Source of the DNA: Clostridia bacterium
Lineage (GTDB): Bacteria > Bacillota > Clostridia > Acetivibrionales > STF1-152
NCBI GenBank assembly: GCA_028280575.1
Contig: JANQLN010000060.1
Span: 1-64,000, forward strand
Length of the DNA: 64,000 nucleotides
Direction of reading: 5' to 3'
Shown: positions 35,252 to 44,618 of the stretch, in pieces
How the letters are laid out: each line of letters opens with the position of its first letter
Position numbering within the stretch: the first letter of the stretch is position 1
The notes under the pieces: generated by a model
Told to the model about the DNA's origin: nothing
Seen by the model: the letters and a program-made list of their open reading frames with translations, nothing else
The model's database searches: none
Made by a program: the position numbers and the translations under genes

Positions 35252-36295
35252 ATGAAGGCATGTGTACTGCATGCAATCGGAGATTTCAGATTTGAAGAAG
35301 TAACAAAACCATTACCGGCAAAGAATGAAGTCCTGCTAAAAATAAAGGCTTCAGGTGTCTGTGGCTCGGATATTCCAAGGATATTTGAAAAAGGCACGTA
35401 TCGGTTTCCCACAATACCGGGACATGAATTTGCCGGACAAATTGTAGAATTAGGTGAAGGAGCCAGCCGGGAGCTCCTGTGGAAAAAAGCAGCGGTATTT
35501 CCCCTGGTCCCGTGCATGAAATGTGAAATGTGCCAAATCGGTGAGTATGCCCAGTGCAAGGATTACAATTATTTTGGTTCTCGCTGTGACGGCGGTTTTG
35601 CCGAATATATTGCTTTGCCTGTGTGGAATCTGGTGATGGTTCCGGACGGTTTGTCCTATGAAGAAGGGGCAATGGCAGAACCTGCTGCGGTTGCAGTACA
35701 TGCCTTGAGACAGGCAGGTCTTGAAATTGGAGATAATGTTGTAATATTCGGAGCAGGCCCTATCGGCTTGATGCTGGGACAGTGGGCACAAGCATGGGGA
35801 GCGGGAAAGGTTATGCTTGTGGACATAGATGAAGGCAGAATAGCCTTCGCTAAGGAAATGGGCTTTGAAAATGCCTGGAACAGCAAAGACGGCGATCCTG
35901 TCCGGTGGATTAACAAGATAACCGGAGACAGGGGGGCAGACCTGGCTGTTGAAGGTGCAGGTGTTTCTTCAGCACTTGAGCAGTGTCTGGGCTGTGTACG
36001 TCCCTTCGGTAAAATAGTAGCTATGGGAAATCCTGACGGAGATATGGTGCTCTCAAGGAAGGCTTACTGGGAGCTGTTAAGAAAACAGCTGAAAATATCA
36101 GGTACATGGAATTCAAGCTTTGTTTCACTGCCGAAAAATGATTGGAACCTGGCTATAGATGCTATGGTAAAGGGCAAAATTGACGTTAAACCGTTTATTA
36201 CACACAGGTTTTCACTTGGGCAGTGTACACAAGCACTAACAATGATGAGAGACAGGAGCAAATTTTTTAATAAAGTAATTTTTATGAATGAATAA
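35252..36295 (+). CDS. zinc-dependent polyol(-phosphate) dehydrogenase, GatD-like MDR family
   Basis: 347 residues. Catalytic zinc ligands are visible as ASGVCGSDIPR (Cys) and IPGHEFAG (His-Glu); structural-zinc cysteines are in PCMKCEMCQIGEYAQC. The NAD-binding loop is VVIFGAGPIGLMLGQW. It resembles galactitol-1-phosphate 5-dehydrogenase and related sorbitol or threonine dehydrogenases, and probably oxidises a secondary alcohol of a sugar alcohol or its phosphate. The operon position between an isomerase and a second dehydrogenase supports a carbohydrate route. Confidence 0.82.
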   Translation: MKACVLHAIGDFRFEEVTKPLPAKNEVLLKIKASGVCGSDIPRIFEKGTYRFPTIPGHEFAGQIVELGEGASRELLWKKAAVFPLVPCMKCEMCQIGEYAQCKDYNYFGSRCDGGFAEYIALPVWNLVMVPDGLSYEEGAMAEPAAVAVHALRQAGLEIGDNVVIFGAGPIGLMLGQWAQAWGAGKVMLVDIDEGRIAFAKEMGFENAWNSKDGDPVRWINKITGDRGADLAVEGAGVSSALEQCLGCVRPFGKIVAMGNPDGDMVLSRKAYWELLRKQLKISGTWNSSFVSLPKNDWNLAIDAMVKGKIDVKPFITHRFSLGQCTQALTMMRDRSKFFNKVIFMNE

Positions 36296-36310
36296 GGGGG
36301 TTTTCTAAAA

Positions 36311-37348
36311 GTGAAAGCAGCGGTATTGGAAACACTTGGCAAAATGGTGGTAAAAGAAGTTCCCATACCCCGGGTTGATGATAACAGTGTACTTGTAAAA
36401 ATCAAAGCATGTGCGGTTTGCGGATCGGATATAAGGATATTTCATCATGGTAACAGCAGGGTTAATCCACCCCAGGTATTAGGGCACGAGATGGCAGGCG
36501 AGGTAGTTGAATCAGGGAAAAACGTAACCAAATTCAAGCCGGGTGACAGGGTTGCAATTGGGGCGGACGTGCCGTGCGGAGAATGTGTCTTCTGTGAAGC
36601 CGGCATCGGCAACAACTGCCAGATCAATTATGCTATGGGGTACCAGTTTGCGGGAGGCTTTGCAGAATATGTATTGCTAAACAGGATAGTTGTAAATTAC
36701 GGTCCCGTCCATAAAATTCCGGATCATGTAACATATGACGAAGCAGCTCTTGCAGAACCCCTCGGATGTGTATTGAATGCTCTTGAGCTTTCAAATATAA
36801 AGCTGTGCGATACCGTAGTGGTTATAGGTGCAGGACCCATAGGCTGTATGATTATTGAAGTAGCCCGCCGAATGGGGGCGACGAGAATAATTGTTGTCCA
36901 GAGGTCAAGGCCCAGGCTTGAAATGGCAAAAAAATTCGGTGCCGATGTCTATATATGCTCATCGGAAGAGGATGGAGTTGCCAGGGTACTAGAAGAAACC
37001 GAGGGCCTTGGAGCCGATGTTGTAATAACTTCCAATCCGTCTCCGGAAGCCCAAATCGACGCAATAAAAATGGCAAAGAACAGGGCAAGGGTAAATTTTT
37101 TTGGAGGACTGCCCAAAACCAAATCACTGGTTACTCTTGATACTAACATAATCCATTATAAAGAGCTTTTTGTGCACGGCGCTCATGGGGCAATGCCCAT
37201 ACACCATCAAAAGGCGGTTGAATTGATTGCATCCAAAGCTTTAAATATAAAGAATTATATATCCCACAAATTTGTGCTGGACGACATACTTGAGGCTTTC
37301 GCTGTTGCAGAGGCCCATACAGGCATGAGGGTAGTTGTAAATCCGTAA
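36311..37348 (+). CDS. zinc-dependent dehydrogenase, MDR family (second in operon)
   Basis: 345 residues with GTG start 36311 after AAGGGGG. Zinc ligands are CAVCGSDIRIFHH and VLGHEMAGE; the structural-zinc loop is partly altered (CGECVFCEAGIGNNC). The nucleotide motif is VVVIGAGPIGCMI, followed by IIVVQRSRPR, whose basic residues in place of the usual acidic residue after strand beta-2 could indicate NADP preference. It is only distantly similar to the preceding dehydrogenase, so it probably performs a different redox step rather than being a recent duplicate. Confidence 0.8.
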   Translation: MKAAVLETLGKMVVKEVPIPRVDDNSVLVKIKACAVCGSDIRIFHHGNSRVNPPQVLGHEMAGEVVESGKNVTKFKPGDRVAIGADVPCGECVFCEAGIGNNCQINYAMGYQFAGGFAEYVLLNRIVVNYGPVHKIPDHVTYDEAALAEPLGCVLNALELSNIKLCDTVVVIGAGPIGCMIIEVARRMGATRIIVVQRSRPRLEMAKKFGADVYICSSEEDGVARVLEETEGLGADVVITSNPSPEAQIDAIKMAKNRARVNFFGGLPKTKSLVTLDTNIIHYKELFVHGAHGAMPIHHQKAVELIASKALNIKNYISHKFVLDDILEAFAVAEAHTGMRVVVNP

Positions 37349-37381
37349 GTATGCAATTTGATTATAAGGGGGTAATGCGGC

Positions 37382-38047
37382 ATGGGAGGTAAAATTTCTC
37401 CGTCGGTCATGTGTGCAGATTTCAGACACCTTGAAGAAAATATCAAAATACTTGAAAAGGCCCGGGTAGAATACCTGCATTTTGATATAATGGACGGGAG
37501 CTTTGTGCCCAACTTCACACTGGGTCCTGATCTCATGAAGTCCGTAAGGGAGATAACGGATATACCCTTTGACGTCCACCTTATGGTGCAGCATCCTGAA
37601 AATCATATAGCACTGTTTGATTTGAAGCCGGGAGATATTGTTTCTGTGCACCAGGAATCTACTGTACACCTGCAAAGGACCCTGCAGAAGATAAAGGATT
37701 CAGGTGCAAGGCCTGCCGTAGCTTTGAATCCTGCCACACCCATATACAGCATAGAGGATGTGCTTGACGATGTCAATGCTGTTCTTATAATGACGGTCAA
37801 TCCGGGATTTGCAGGACAGAAGCTTGTGCCTGCCACACTCAAAAAAATTGCCAAAATGAAAAGGTATCTGGTTGAAAATGGTTATGGACACATTGAGATA
37901 GAAGTGGACGGGAATGTCAGCTATGAAAATGCCAGAAAAATGCGAAAAGCAGGAGCCGATATATTTGTGGCGGGTACGTCAAGCCTTTTTATTAAGGGTA
38001 TCAATCTGCTGGACTCAGCATTGGAATTAAGACGGTGTATTATTTAA
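37382..38047 (+). CDS. ribulose-phosphate 3-epimerase family enzyme, possibly AlsE-like
   Basis: 221 residues. ISPSVMCADF, FDIMDGSFVPNFTLGP, DVHLMVQHPE, MTVNPGFAGQ and EIEVDGNV are the beta-barrel motifs of the Rpe family. The form ISPSxMC and the ending VAGTSSLF are closer to D-allulose-6-phosphate 3-epimerase (AlsE) than to housekeeping Rpe. As last gene of the DeoR-controlled cluster it likely epimerises a ketose phosphate produced by the upstream enzymes. Rpe activity on D-ribulose 5-phosphate remains possible. Confidence 0.82.
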   Translation: MGGKISPSVMCADFRHLEENIKILEKARVEYLHFDIMDGSFVPNFTLGPDLMKSVREITDIPFDVHLMVQHPENHIALFDLKPGDIVSVHQESTVHLQRTLQKIKDSGARPAVALNPATPIYSIEDVLDDVNAVLIMTVNPGFAGQKLVPATLKKIAKMKRYLVENGYGHIEIEVDGNVSYENARKMRKAGADIFVAGTSSLFIKGINLLDSALELRRCII

Positions 38048-38159
38048 ACAGATTATTAAATAAAACAGTGGTATGGGAATAGATATTAAGTTATAATGTA
38101 TTCAAGATTTGTACGCGTATTTAAAAACGGCAGCAATATTATTTTTTATGGAGGATATT

Positions 38160-39359
38160 TTGCGGAAAAGCGGTGCGTATATTATTTGTGGAATGCTTAT
38201 AGTTTTATTATTTGCGGGTTTCCTTTATTTTAAGGACTTTTTTTTATTCCAGGACCAAAAGCCTAATTCCGTAGACCCGGTGCCCATATTATCCCAAGAT
38301 AAAGATATTACAGGCGGGGAAATAAATCATACTGAGCCTGAAAACAGTTCAATAGAATTAAATACTGAAAAACCGGTAAAACATAAATCCATTGACACAC
38401 AAATCAATGGATTTATACAAAAAATAAACATCCTAGAAATAAATCTGTCCGGCAAAAATGTTGAAGTAAAACCTGAACTATCCCATGACCTTATCTATGG
38501 ATTTGAAAAGTTAAGTGATATTGCAAACAGGAATAAAGCTTATGCTGCAGTAAACGGAGGGTTTTTCAGAGAATACGGAGAACCCGGAGGGATGGTAATG
38601 ATAGATGGTGAGTTGTATACCAAGCCTACTCAATTTTATCCTGTGCTTGTTCTTAATGACAAAAGCGCCTCAATAGAGGAATTTACTTTTGAAATGTGGA
38701 TTGTACATAAAGGCAAAAAAATCAAGGTAAATGATATAAATGCAAAAAGTGCTTATTCCGCAGCCGTTGTTTATACACCTGTTTACGGAACTACAAACAG
38801 GGCAGACAGGGAAAACATCACACTGTTTATAAAAAACGGAATCATAGAAGATGTTAAAATGATGGAGGATGAAGCGGGAATAAAAGGATATGATATGCTT
38901 TTAACCTTTTATCCCCCCTTTAAATTCAACATGGAGAATATACCTTTTAAAAAAGGTGAGAGGATAGAATTTCAATACAGCCATTATTTTGATACAAAGG
39001 CCCATTTATATGAATGCGGGTCCCGGATAGTGAAAAAAGGTGAAAATGTTGCCCCAAAGCGTGATAGCTGGGTGGGAGTGTTAACAAACAGGGACCCTAG
39101 AACTGCGGTAGGCATTAAGGATTCATCCGTGCTTGTCCTTATAACGGTAGACGGAAGGCAGCCGGGTTACAGCACCGGATTTACGGCAAAGGAGCTTGCG
39201 GATTTTCTAATAGATTATGGTGTTGAGGATGCGGTATTGCTTGACGGGGGTGCGTCAACCACAATGTTTATAGACGGAAAAATAATAAACCACCCATCCA
39301 ACAGGGGCCGTGAAAGGAAGCTGGGCGGGGGAATAATAGTCCTGTACGAAGCAAAATAA
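38160..39359 (+). CDS. phosphodiester glycosidase (NAGPA-domain) family protein, membrane-anchored
   Basis: About 399 residues. A transmembrane helix (IICGMLIVLLFAGFLYF) is followed by an extracytoplasmic NAGPA-type domain. Its signatures are AAVNGGFFREYGEPGGMVM, the central PRTAVGIKD and the C-terminal VLLDGGASTTMFIDGK. Family members cleave GlcNAc-phosphodiester linkages on glycans or teichoic-acid-like polymers, so a wall-polymer role is likely. I choose TTG 38160 because GGAGG (38150-38154) sits 5 bases upstream; the in-frame ATG at 38148 overlaps that RBS and has none of its own. Confidence 0.82.
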   Translation: MRKSGAYIICGMLIVLLFAGFLYFKDFFLFQDQKPNSVDPVPILSQDKDITGGEINHTEPENSSIELNTEKPVKHKSIDTQINGFIQKINILEINLSGKNVEVKPELSHDLIYGFEKLSDIANRNKAYAAVNGGFFREYGEPGGMVMIDGELYTKPTQFYPVLVLNDKSASIEEFTFEMWIVHKGKKIKVNDINAKSAYSAAVVYTPVYGTTNRADRENITLFIKNGIIEDVKMMEDEAGIKGYDMLLTFYPPFKFNMENIPFKKGERIEFQYSHYFDTKAHLYECGSRIVKKGENVAPKRDSWVGVLTNRDPRTAVGIKDSSVLVLITVDGRQPGYSTGFTAKELADFLIDYGVEDAVLLDGGASTTMFIDGKIINHPSNRGRERKLGGGIIVLYEAK

Positions 39360-39398
39360 CAACAATACTGCAAATAGGTTTGCCATTTTGATTTGTGA

Positions 39399-39818
39399 TT
39401 AATCTACAAGATATGGGTTGTGGTCGCGGTATCTTTTGTACACATCCGGAAATCCCAGCTCCAACAACGCATCCAATACTTTTTTTCTGATCAGTTTTGT
39501 TGGTATTATGCCCGTCTCATCTTGATTGAAGTCATGCAGGGCCTTGTTTACTATATTATGGATATCACCTCTTGTCAGAGGCTCGTCTATTTCGTCCGAC
39601 GCACTTCCAATACTCAAAAAAAGCTTTTCATCATCAAACTTTTCAATTGTGCCGCTATTTTTCAATACATACTTGCCGGGAGTGGATTTAAAATATAGTG
39701 TTAATAAATCAAGCTTGGTATTGTCCAGAAACGAATCGACTTCATCAGGCTTTACCATGTTTTCATTGCAGTAATCATAAATATGCTTTACCAGTTCCTC
39801 ATATGTTATCTTATTCAA
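39399..39818 (-). CDS. stand-alone ATP-cone domain protein coupled to glgB
   Basis: 139 residues. The C-terminal two thirds fit the ATP-cone: TIEKFDDEKLFLSIGSA, then RGDIHNIVNKAL, IIPTKLIRKKVLDALLELG and DVYKRYRDH. This is the nucleotide-sensing module found in NrdR and ribonucleotide reductases. No other domain is attached; the first ~45 residues are helical and unassigned. The TTG start overlaps the glgB stop (TTGA), with GGGGTG a few bases upstream inside glgB, so translation is coupled. An ATP/dATP-sensing regulator acting with glycogen synthesis is an inference only. Confidence 0.7.
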   Translation of the reverse strand: MNKITYEELVKHIYDYCNENMVKPDEVDSFLDNTKLDLLTLYFKSTPGKYVLKNSGTIEKFDDEKLFLSIGSASDEIDEPLTRGDIHNIVNKALHDFNQDETGIIPTKLIRKKVLDALLELGFPDVYKRYRDHNPYLVD

Positions 39819-42055
39819 CTATAACACCCCACATTATTATTTTCAGGCTTTAAAACTATTACCGACAAAGCCGGCAATTGAACTTCTATAGAATATGGCC
39901 TGTTGTGAAATTCCATTTTTTCAGCTTGAACTCCTCCAAGATTTCCTGTATTTCCACCGCCATAGAACTTTGCGTCACTGTTTAGTATTTCCTTATAATA
40001 CATATTGTAAGGCACTCCTATCCTGTATTTGAAATGGTACCGGGGAGTAAAATTGCATATGAATATGAGAATATCCTTATCCTCCCTGGATTTTCGCATG
40101 AATGACAGTACACTGTGCTCCGAATCACTGCAGTCTATCCATTCAAAGCCTTCGTAACTATAGTCCAGCTGGTAAAGAGATTTTTCATTTTTATAAAGCA
40201 TATTAAGATCCCTGACATAGGCTTGAAGCTTTTTGTGGTTATCGTAATCCAGTAAATGCCAATCCAGGCTTTGCATATAATTCCATTCGTTAAGCTGGCC
40301 AAACTCTCCACCCATAAAAAGAAGCTTTTTACCGGGATGGCCGTACATATATCCATAGCTTGCCCTGAGGCCTGCAAATTTCTGCCAGTAGTCCCCGGGC
40401 ATTTTATTAATTATGGAGCCTTTCCCATGGACGGCTTCATCATGTGAGAGTACAAGCTGAAAGTTCTCGGAATAGGCATACATTATGGAGAAGGTCAGAT
40501 CATTTTGGTGGTATTTCCTATATATTGGGTCCATGCTCATATATCTTAGAAAATCATTCATCCACCCCATATTCCATTTAAAGGAAAAGCCCAGGCCGCC
40601 GTTATAAGGAGGCTTGGTTACCATAGCCCAGGACGTTGATTCCTCAGCAATCATCATGATGCCCGGATGGTGCTTATAGACTGTGTAATTAAGCTGTTTC
40701 ATAAAATCAATAGCATCAATATTTTCCTTCCCGCCCCATTTATTAGGAACCCATTCCCCTTCCTTTTTCCCATAGTCAAGATAAAGCATGGATGCTACCG
40801 CATCAACCCTGAGGCCGTCCACATGGTAAACATCAAAAAGGAAAAGGGCATTTGATATCATAAAGTTTTTCACTTCATTTCTGCCGTAATTGAATATATG
40901 TGTGCCCCAGTCCGGGTGTTCTCCCTGCTTGGGATTATGATGTTCATATAGTGCAGTTCCGTCGAAACGTGCAATCCCATGCCCGTCTTTAGGAAAATGG
41001 GCGGGAACCCAATCCAATATTACACCTATCCCATTTTGATGGCATTTGTCTACAAAGAATTTAAAGTCATCAGGGCTTCCATACCTTGATGTTATGGAGT
41101 AATACCCTGTTATCTGATATCCCCAGGACCCGTCAAACGGATGCTCGGCAACAGGAAGCAATTCTATGTGTGTATAGCCCATGTCCTTCACATAGTCAAT
41201 TAACGCATCTGCCAGCTCACCATATGTTAAAAACCTGTTGCCCTCTTCGGGAACTCTTGCCCATGAACCAAGGTGAACTTCATATATTGATACCGGCTTG
41301 TCATATGGCGCAGATGAATTCCTGCTTTTAATCCATTCCAGGTCGTTCCATTCATACGGGTTAACACTGTGGACAACGGATGCGGTATTGGGGCGCAGCT
41401 CGGACCTGAATGCATAGGGATCGGCTTTTATATATAATTCATTGCCGGATGTTTTAATTTCAAATTTATATAGATCACCTTGCCTGACTCCCGGTATAAA
41501 AATTTCCCAAACACCTGATTTCCCAAGGCTTCTCATCTGATGCCTGCGGCCGTCCCAATTGTTGAAGCTGCCGACTGCACTAACTCTTTTTGCATTAGGT
41601 GCCCATACGGCGAAATGTGTTCCTTCCACACCCTTCAAGTGCATAATATGGGCACCAAGCTTTTCATATATTCTGTGCTGGTTGCCCTCGTTGAAAAGGT
41701 ATAGGTCGTAATCTGAAATTATGGGCAGAAAACAATAAGGGTCATATGTTATAAACTTGTTTTCAGACCATGTTTCAACTTCCAGACTGTAAAAGAAATA
41801 ATCACTCCGGTCCTTTATTATTGCTTCAAAAAATCCTTTTTCATGGACCATGTCCATTTCGTATATTGATTTGCCGTCGTCTGCTGTTATTTTTATGCTC
41901 TTTGCATCAGGGTTGAATACCCTTACAGAAAACCAAGGGGATTTTTTGTTATCTGATTTTACTTTATGCATGCCCAGAATACCAAATGGGTCATTGTGAT
42001 CGGCATTTATTATTCTCAGCAGTTCATATTCACTAACCGTTGAAGACATATCCAT
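39815..42055 (-). CDS. glgB: 1,4-alpha-glucan branching enzyme
   Basis: 746 residues, typical for bacterial GlgB: an N-terminal CBM48-like region (DPFGILGMH; FAVWAPNAKRVSAVGSFNNW), then a GH13 catalytic barrel. The catalytic Asp is in GLRVDAVASML, the acid Glu in IMMIAEESTSW, and the transition-state Asp in LVLSHDEAVHG. The enzyme cuts alpha-1,4 chains and rejoins them as alpha-1,6 branches in glycogen. No other glycogen genes are nearby. The start is ATG 42055 or the ATG two codons later, which is better spaced from GAAAGG. Confidence 0.95.
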   Translation of the reverse strand: MDMSSTVSEYELLRIINADHNDPFGILGMHKVKSDNKKSPWFSVRVFNPDAKSIKITADDGKSIYEMDMVHEKGFFEAIIKDRSDYFFYSLEVETWSENKFITYDPYCFLPIISDYDLYLFNEGNQHRIYEKLGAHIMHLKGVEGTHFAVWAPNAKRVSAVGSFNNWDGRRHQMRSLGKSGVWEIFIPGVRQGDLYKFEIKTSGNELYIKADPYAFRSELRPNTASVVHSVNPYEWNDLEWIKSRNSSAPYDKPVSIYEVHLGSWARVPEEGNRFLTYGELADALIDYVKDMGYTHIELLPVAEHPFDGSWGYQITGYYSITSRYGSPDDFKFFVDKCHQNGIGVILDWVPAHFPKDGHGIARFDGTALYEHHNPKQGEHPDWGTHIFNYGRNEVKNFMISNALFLFDVYHVDGLRVDAVASMLYLDYGKKEGEWVPNKWGGKENIDAIDFMKQLNYTVYKHHPGIMMIAEESTSWAMVTKPPYNGGLGFSFKWNMGWMNDFLRYMSMDPIYRKYHQNDLTFSIMYAYSENFQLVLSHDEAVHGKGSIINKMPGDYWQKFAGLRASYGYMYGHPGKKLLFMGGEFGQLNEWNYMQSLDWHLLDYDNHKKLQAYVRDLNMLYKNEKSLYQLDYSYEGFEWIDCSDSEHSVLSFMRKSREDKDILIFICNFTPRYHFKYRIGVPYNMYYKEILNSDAKFYGGGNTGNLGGVQAEKMEFHNRPYSIEVQLPALSVIVLKPENNNVGCYS

Positions 42056-42160
42056 ATCCTTTCATCGCTTTGAGCATTTATACTTGCCTTAAACCCTTAT
42101 ATAGCAAAAATATCACATTATTAATGTTATAATAATGCGGTTAATTATACAATAAAAATT

Positions 42161-43219
42161 TTATAAACCTTCAATTTTACTTATAATCTCTTCCACTGAG
42201 AAGCCGGCTTTTAGCAGAGGTGTTATTATGTTGTTGTCAATATCAGGAACGTATGCCTTCAGTGCTTTAAAGCATCCCGACATTTCATATCCTTCCATTT
42301 CGGCAGGTATCAAAATAGACTCACCCAGTTTTATATCCATGGTTTTTCCGGCATACTCTATTTTTCCGCTTCCTTCTACCACAACATAAATATAGAATCT
42401 TTCTCCTCTGGTGTTTTCAATAATAGTCCCGTCTATTTCATAAATCTCAATTGAAAAGTATTTATTTGCAATCATATATGTTTTGTAACAGCCGGATTTC
42501 AGGGGTACTTTCAAGCCCCTGCATTTTTCCCTCCTGTTTTTTGTATCAAAGTCAATTACATCAAGGGCCTTATCTATGTGAAGAGGCCTTTTGCTGCCTT
42601 TGGCGTCTACCCTGTTATAATCGTATACCCTGTATGTGGAATTGGAATTCTGCTGAATTTCGGCAAGCACTATTCCCTTTCCGATTGCGTGTACCAATCC
42701 GGAGGGAATGTTTATCACATCACCTGCCGATACCGGTATTTCCTTCAGGCACTTTTTTATGCTGCCTTCTTCAACAGCTTTTGCAAAGCTTTCCCTGGTT
42801 ACGCCCTCCTCTACATCATAAACCAGTTTTGAAGAGGCCTTTGCACTTATTACATACCACATTTCATTTTTTCCGTACTCACCTTTTTCATTCGCCGTTG
42901 CATAATTATCGTCAGGATGTACCTGAACGGAAAGATTTTTGTTGGCATCAATAAATTTAACAAGCAGCGGGAATTTTTCTATATCCTTATCAGGCAGGGC
43001 GTTTCCTACTATTCTGCGTCCATATTTTGCTACAAGCCTGCTCAGCTTCATTCCTTTAAAATCACCATTGGCGACGGTACTCGGACCGTCGGGATGACAT
43101 GAAACTTCCCAGCTTTCCGCTACAATACCCATTGGAAGCTCTTTACCGAGTTTTTCAAGATTTCTTCCGCCCCATATGTAATCTTTATAGAATGGCTTAA
43201 ATTTCAATGGATAAAACAT
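42161..43219 (-). CDS. manA: mannose-6-phosphate isomerase, class I
   Basis: 352 residues. It starts FYPLKFKPFYKDYIWGGRNL, the Firmicutes class I hallmark. Zinc ligands fit LSVQVHPDD (Gln, His), GKNEMWYVI (Glu) and SGLVHAIGKG (His). It interconverts mannose 6-phosphate and fructose 6-phosphate, feeding wall glycan and GDP-mannose synthesis. It is transcribed on the minus strand ahead of glgB (105-base gap) and divergently from rpsF. GGAGG lies just before ATG. Confidence 0.93.
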   Translation of the reverse strand: MFYPLKFKPFYKDYIWGGRNLEKLGKELPMGIVAESWEVSCHPDGPSTVANGDFKGMKLSRLVAKYGRRIVGNALPDKDIEKFPLLVKFIDANKNLSVQVHPDDNYATANEKGEYGKNEMWYVISAKASSKLVYDVEEGVTRESFAKAVEEGSIKKCLKEIPVSAGDVINIPSGLVHAIGKGIVLAEIQQNSNSTYRVYDYNRVDAKGSKRPLHIDKALDVIDFDTKNRREKCRGLKVPLKSGCYKTYMIANKYFSIEIYEIDGTIIENTRGERFYIYVVVEGSGKIEYAGKTMDIKLGESILIPAEMEGYEMSGCFKALKAYVPDIDNNIITPLLKAGFSVEEIISKIEGL

Positions 43220-43337
43220 TTCCAGCCTCCTAACATGTATTAAGATTAATAATAAAACCTTCCCCTACAGTACTAAAAAGTTTACTATAAATTCATTGAT
43301 TGTACAAGAGGTGAAAAATTCTGCCCTAAAAAAAGCC

Positions 43338-43375
43338 TTGTACGGATTGACATATTATGATAAAATGTTTAAATG
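43338..43375 (+). promoter_or_regulatory. sigma-A promoter(s) of the rpsF-ssb-rpsR operon
   Basis: TTGTAC (43338-43343) is 17 bases from TAAAAT (43361-43366). Overlapping it, TTGACA (43347-43352) is 17 bases from TAAATG (43370-43375). Either gives a start about 60 bases before rpsF. Confidence 0.55.
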
Positions 43376-43433
43376 CAATTCCTTGCTCTGTACAAATGAT
43401 GCAGGGCCATTAGACCGGAAGGAGGTTTGGCAA

Positions 43434-43721
43434 ATGTCAGAGACCAGAGATTACGAAGCTATGATTGTCATTGACCCGAAGCTTGAAGAAGAGAGTAGGA
43501 ATGAGGTTCTTGACAGGATTAAGAATCTTATTGAAGAAAACGGCTCACTTGATAAGTTAAATGAGTGGGGCGTCAGAAGACTTGCTTACGAAGTTAATGA
43601 TATCTCAGAAGGATACTATTTATTAATTGATTTTAAAGCAACCCCTGAATTTCCCTCTGAGCTTGAAAGGGTTATGAAAATTATGGACAGCGTTTTAAGA
43701 TATTTGGTAATAAAAAAGTGA
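43434..43721 (+). CDS. rpsF: 30S ribosomal protein S6
   Basis: 95 residues, the normal length. The chosen start MSETRDYEAMIVIDPKLEEE is preceded by GGAGG; the frame is open 46 codons upstream but without a start context. The NEWGVRRLAYEVND and EGYYLLIDFKA blocks are characteristic. S6 binds S18 on the 30S platform. First gene of the conserved rpsF-ssb-rpsR operon; in several bacteria its leader is bound by the S6-S18 pair, which was not confirmed here. Confidence 0.95.
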   Translation: MSETRDYEAMIVIDPKLEEESRNEVLDRIKNLIEENGSLDKLNEWGVRRLAYEVNDISEGYYLLIDFKATPEFPSELERVMKIMDSVLRYLVIKK

Positions 43722-43737
43722 GTTAGGGGTATGTATT

Positions 43738-44181
43738 ATGAATAAGGTCGTTTTGATGGGAAGGTTGACCAGAGATCCTGAACTGAGATTTACAAATACC
43801 AGCAACACTGCACTGTGCAGGTTTACACTGGCTGTGAACAGGAAGTTTTCAAAAACTAACGAAGCTGATTTTATTAATGTGGTAGCCTGGAGAAAAACTG
43901 CAGAATTTTGCGGAAATTATTTTAAAAAGGGACAGCAGGTTGCAGTGGTTGGGAGTATTCAAACCAGGAGCTGGGACGACAACGAAGGCAAAAGGCATTA
44001 TGCAACGGACGTTGTTGCAGATGAAGCCTATTTTGCGGATTCAAAGCGAAACGACAGCGGTTTTGCAGGCGGAAATGTTCCCCCCGTACAAAATACCGGA
44101 GGGCCTGCCGCTGATAACAATGATACTGGTAATACCGAAGGATTCTATCCTATTGAGGAAGATGACGATTTACCGTTTTAG
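43738..44181 (+). CDS. ssb: single-stranded DNA-binding protein
   Basis: 147 residues. OB-fold sequence MNKVVLMGRLTRDPELRF, then NFCGNYFKKGQQVAVVGSIQ-like strands. A flexible Gly/Asn/Pro-rich tail ends in the acidic tip EEDDDLPF, which docks recombination and replication partners. Lies between rpsF and rpsR, as is usual in Firmicutes. AGGGGT precedes the ATG. Confidence 0.96.
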   Translation: MNKVVLMGRLTRDPELRFTNTSNTALCRFTLAVNRKFSKTNEADFINVVAWRKTAEFCGNYFKKGQQVAVVGSIQTRSWDDNEGKRHYATDVVADEAYFADSKRNDSGFAGGNVPPVQNTGGPAADNNDTGNTEGFYPIEEDDDLPF

Positions 44182-44199
44182 TGAAAGGAGGCGTTTTTA

Positions 44200-44466
44200 G
44201 TGCCTGGTAAAAAGGAAAAAGGCGGCCGCGATAACAGGAGCGGCGGAAGGATGAGAAGAGCAAGAAGAAAAGTATGCAACTTCTGTGTTGACAAAGTTAA
44301 TTCAATAGATTACAAGGAAACCGGCAAGCTTAAGAAATATATATCTGAAAGAGGTAAAATATTACCCAGGAGGATTTCGGGTAATTGTGCAAAGCATCAA
44401 AGGCAGCTTACTATTGCTATAAAGAGAGCTCGTCATGTAGCATTACTGCCGTATACTTCGGAATAA
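44200..44466 (+). CDS. rpsR: 30S ribosomal protein S18
   Basis: 88 residues with GTG start 44200 after AAAGGAGG. A basic head ([15 protein letters not shown]) is followed by [15 protein letters not shown] and [18 protein letters not shown]. The CNFC pair plus a third Cys (GNCAKH) marks the zinc-binding S18 form, which zinc-starvation paralogues lack. Ends in a strong terminator. Confidence 0.96.
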   Translation: MPGKKEKGGRDNRSGGRMRRARRKVCNFCVDKVNSIDYKETGKLKKYISERGKILPRRISGNCAKHQRQLTIAIKRARHVALLPYTSE

Positions 44467-44489
44467 GCCGGGTTATTACTGACTGGCAG

Positions 44490-44519
44490 AGCCTGTGGAT
44501 AATATCTGCAGGCTTTTTT
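44490..44519 (+). terminator. terminator of the rpsF-ssb-rpsR operon
   Basis: AGCCTG (44490-44495) pairs with CAGGCT (44509-44514), with an inner GAT/ATC helix, followed by T6. Perfect stem and immediate T-run. Confidence 0.9.
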
Positions 44520-44618
44520 GGACTATATAAGCTGTGCCGGAAAATATGCAAAGGGCCGAAAGCTTATGGGAAATAGCTTAATGCATTATTGTAAAGTAAT
44601 TAATATATGGAGAGCATT

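Noticed and set aside
43376-43433. S6-S18 binding leader in front of rpsF
   Set aside because: An ACCGG near the RBS is suggestive, but the required stem with a bulged CCG could not be drawn convincingly.
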